Positions 12,979-14,159 of a stretch of 14,159 bases of DNA are shown here, piece by piece (position 1 is the stretch's first letter; each line of letters opens with the position of its first letter). The DNA is from Verrucomicrobiota bacterium (GTDB lineage: Bacteria > Verrucomicrobiota > Verrucomicrobiia > Limisphaerales > JAHEOI01), in contig JAHEOI010000259.1 of assembly GCA_018610125.1 (NCBI GenBank), positions 1 to 14,159 on the forward strand, read 5' to 3'. A program made the translations under genes and the position numbers. The notes below the pieces were generated by a model. The model saw only the letters and a list, made by a program, of their open reading frames with translations. It was not told the DNA's origin and searched no databases.

Positions 12979-14159
12979 CTAAGTTCTTCGATACCAATAA
13001 ATGTTTTGCAGGATGCCGATGGCGATCAGAGCAGAGATCACCGAGGAGCCGCCGTAGCTCAACAACGGAAGCGGCAGCCCGGTCACCGGCATCAGTCGTA
13101 TATTCATTCCGATGTTAATAAAGATCTGGCTAAACCACAGGGTTACGACACCCACAGCCAAGAGCCTCCCCAATCGGTCACGGGCTTGATACGCTATGTG
13201 GACCCCGCATAAAAGCACAATGGAATAGAGTGCCAATACGGTCACACTCCCCACAAACCCTTTCTCTTCGGCAATGACCGAGAAAATGAAGTCGTTGTGC
13301 GCGACGTCCCGCGGGAGGTACCCAAGGGAGTTTTGGGTGCCTTGACGCCAACCCTTTCCAAAGATTCCACCAGAGCCGACAGAAATCAGTGCTTGTCTGA
13401 CATTGTAAGAATCGTTTCGTTGTTGGATTCGCGCTTGCCGTTTTTCCTCCGGTGTCGCGTCAGGCGGCGCATAATCGACCCCAAAATAGACCATCAAACG
13501 GCGCCGCTGATAGTCCTCAAGCTCGATCCGCCAAGCCGGAGGGGCAAACAATACGTTGACAACCATGACCGTTATCACGAGTCCTGTCCAGCCGACCAAA
13601 CGCGCCAGGTAGCGTATCGGGATCTTGCCCACGAACATCATGACCAGCCCGATAGGGATCATGACCAAAGCCGATCCCAAATCGGGCTCCCGGAGAATCA
13701 GCAAAAACGGCAAAAGCGTTAATCCGAGGCCTTTAAAGAACGCTTTCGGGGAGCGCAGTTCCTGCGTCGGGCGACTTAAAAAGTAGGCCAACGCAAAAAT
13801 CAAAGCGAGCTTGGCGAATTCGGACGGCTGGACCTGGAAGAGTCCGAAATCGAGCCAGCGTCGGGCACCGTAACGCATCGCACCGATACCGGGCACCAAA
13901 ACCGCCAGCAAGACAAGGATCATCATCCAATAGCCGACAAGAGCCCATTGGGCAAGACGCTGGTAATTCCAGAAGCAAAGCACGGCAGCCGCTGTCAGCC
14001 CGACTGCGTACCAAGTCAACTGAGAGACCGTTGTGTCCGTATTCCCATTCGTGGCACTGAAGATCGCCAGGGCCCCGATCACCATCAGTCCAAAGACCGC
14101 CGCCCACAGGAGCCAGGCCACAGGCGGCAGCTCCCGGCCTTCGGGCGTGCTGTACTTAC
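12979..14159 (-). CDS. rodA: RodA, SEDS peptidoglycan glycosyltransferase (5' end outside window)
   Basis: Polytopic membrane protein that polymerises lipid II into glycan strands with a class B penicillin-binding protein during cell elongation. A GTG at 14121 would give 380 residues, but the frame stays open to the window edge with plausible coding (KYSTPEGRELPPVAW), so the true start lies to the right. Family signs, numbered from that GTG: GARRWLDFG (85-93), QPSEFAKLAL (98-107), REPDLGSAL (144-152), then VGSGGIFGKGW and GTQNSLGYLP before HNDFIFSVIAEEKG, with the catalytic-type Asp at 277. NIGMNIRLMPVTGLPLPLLS precedes SYGGSS near the end. The extracellular segment near 203-240 (LEDYQRRRLMVYFGVDYAPP onward) is longer than in E. 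coli as I remember it. First gene seen of the rodA-rng-HAD-capA run; mre/pbp2 genes are expected to the right. Confidence 0.95.
   Translation of the reverse strand, partial: KYSTPEGRELPPVAWLLWAAVFGLMVIGALAIFSATNGNTDTTVSQLTWYAVGLTAAAVLCFWNYQRLAQWALVGYWMMILVLLAVLVPGIGAMRYGARRWLDFGLFQVQPSEFAKLALIFALAYFLSRPTQELRSPKAFFKGLGLTLLPFLLILREPDLGSALVMIPIGLVMMFVGKIPIRYLARLVGWTGLVITVMVVNVLFAPPAWRIELEDYQRRRLMVYFGVDYAPPDATPEEKRQARIQQRNDSYNVRQALISVGSGGIFGKGWRQGTQNSLGYLPRDVAHNDFIFSVIAEEKGFVGSVTVLALYSIVLLCGVHIAYQARDRLGRLLAVGVVTLWFSQIFINIGMNIRLMPVTGLPLPLLSYGGSSVISALIAIGILQNIYWYRRT

Overview
The window looks like a chromosomal segment of a Verrucomicrobiota bacterium, most likely of the Opitutales/Puniceicoccales kind. 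This is an inference from three things: the rodA - RNase E/G - HAD gene order, a very large secreted protein ending in a short 'LQTATSVEGPW...FMRTAQ'-type tail that I associate with Verrucomicrobia, and intergenic DNA crowded with short palindromic repeats. No rRNA gene is present to settle it.

Positions 1-3830 are an accessory zone. On the minus strand it holds a mobile-element-type protein with a conserved helical core (1365-2066), a small lysine-rich protein (761-1072), and directly after that the start of a 'FINCPFD' protein that runs into repeat DNA and is probably broken (311-751). On the plus strand is a compact PIN-type toxin-antitoxin operon (2993-3683) whose promoter lies almost on top of the antitoxin start codon. 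A tRNA-Val(TAC) gene on the minus strand (3754-3829) closes the zone, with its 3' end facing the accessory genes.

Positions 3830-4606 carry no convincing gene but hold a chain of hairpins, two copies of a dispersed 30-bp palindromic repeat, and a 31-codon ORF with a strong ribosome binding site that overlaps the start of the next gene. That gene (4607-8824, 1405 aa) encodes a secreted modular protein with two PA14-like, several Ig-like, one LamG-like and one CBM6-like domain and no recognisable enzyme. It is probably a surface or secreted glycan-binding protein. It ends at a textbook intrinsic terminator (8858-8893), followed by further repeat copies.

Positions 9069-14159 are a co-directional minus-strand cluster, converging on the large gene: rodA (peptidoglycan glycosyltransferase, cut by the right edge), an RNase E/G-family endonuclease, a HAD phosphatase and a CapA-family protein. 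Gaps are 9, 23 and 53 nt, so one operon is likely. The rodA-RNase pair is a known neighbourhood of cell-shape (mre/mrd) clusters. The two distal genes suggest housekeeping phosphatase or envelope roles that cannot be fixed from sequence.
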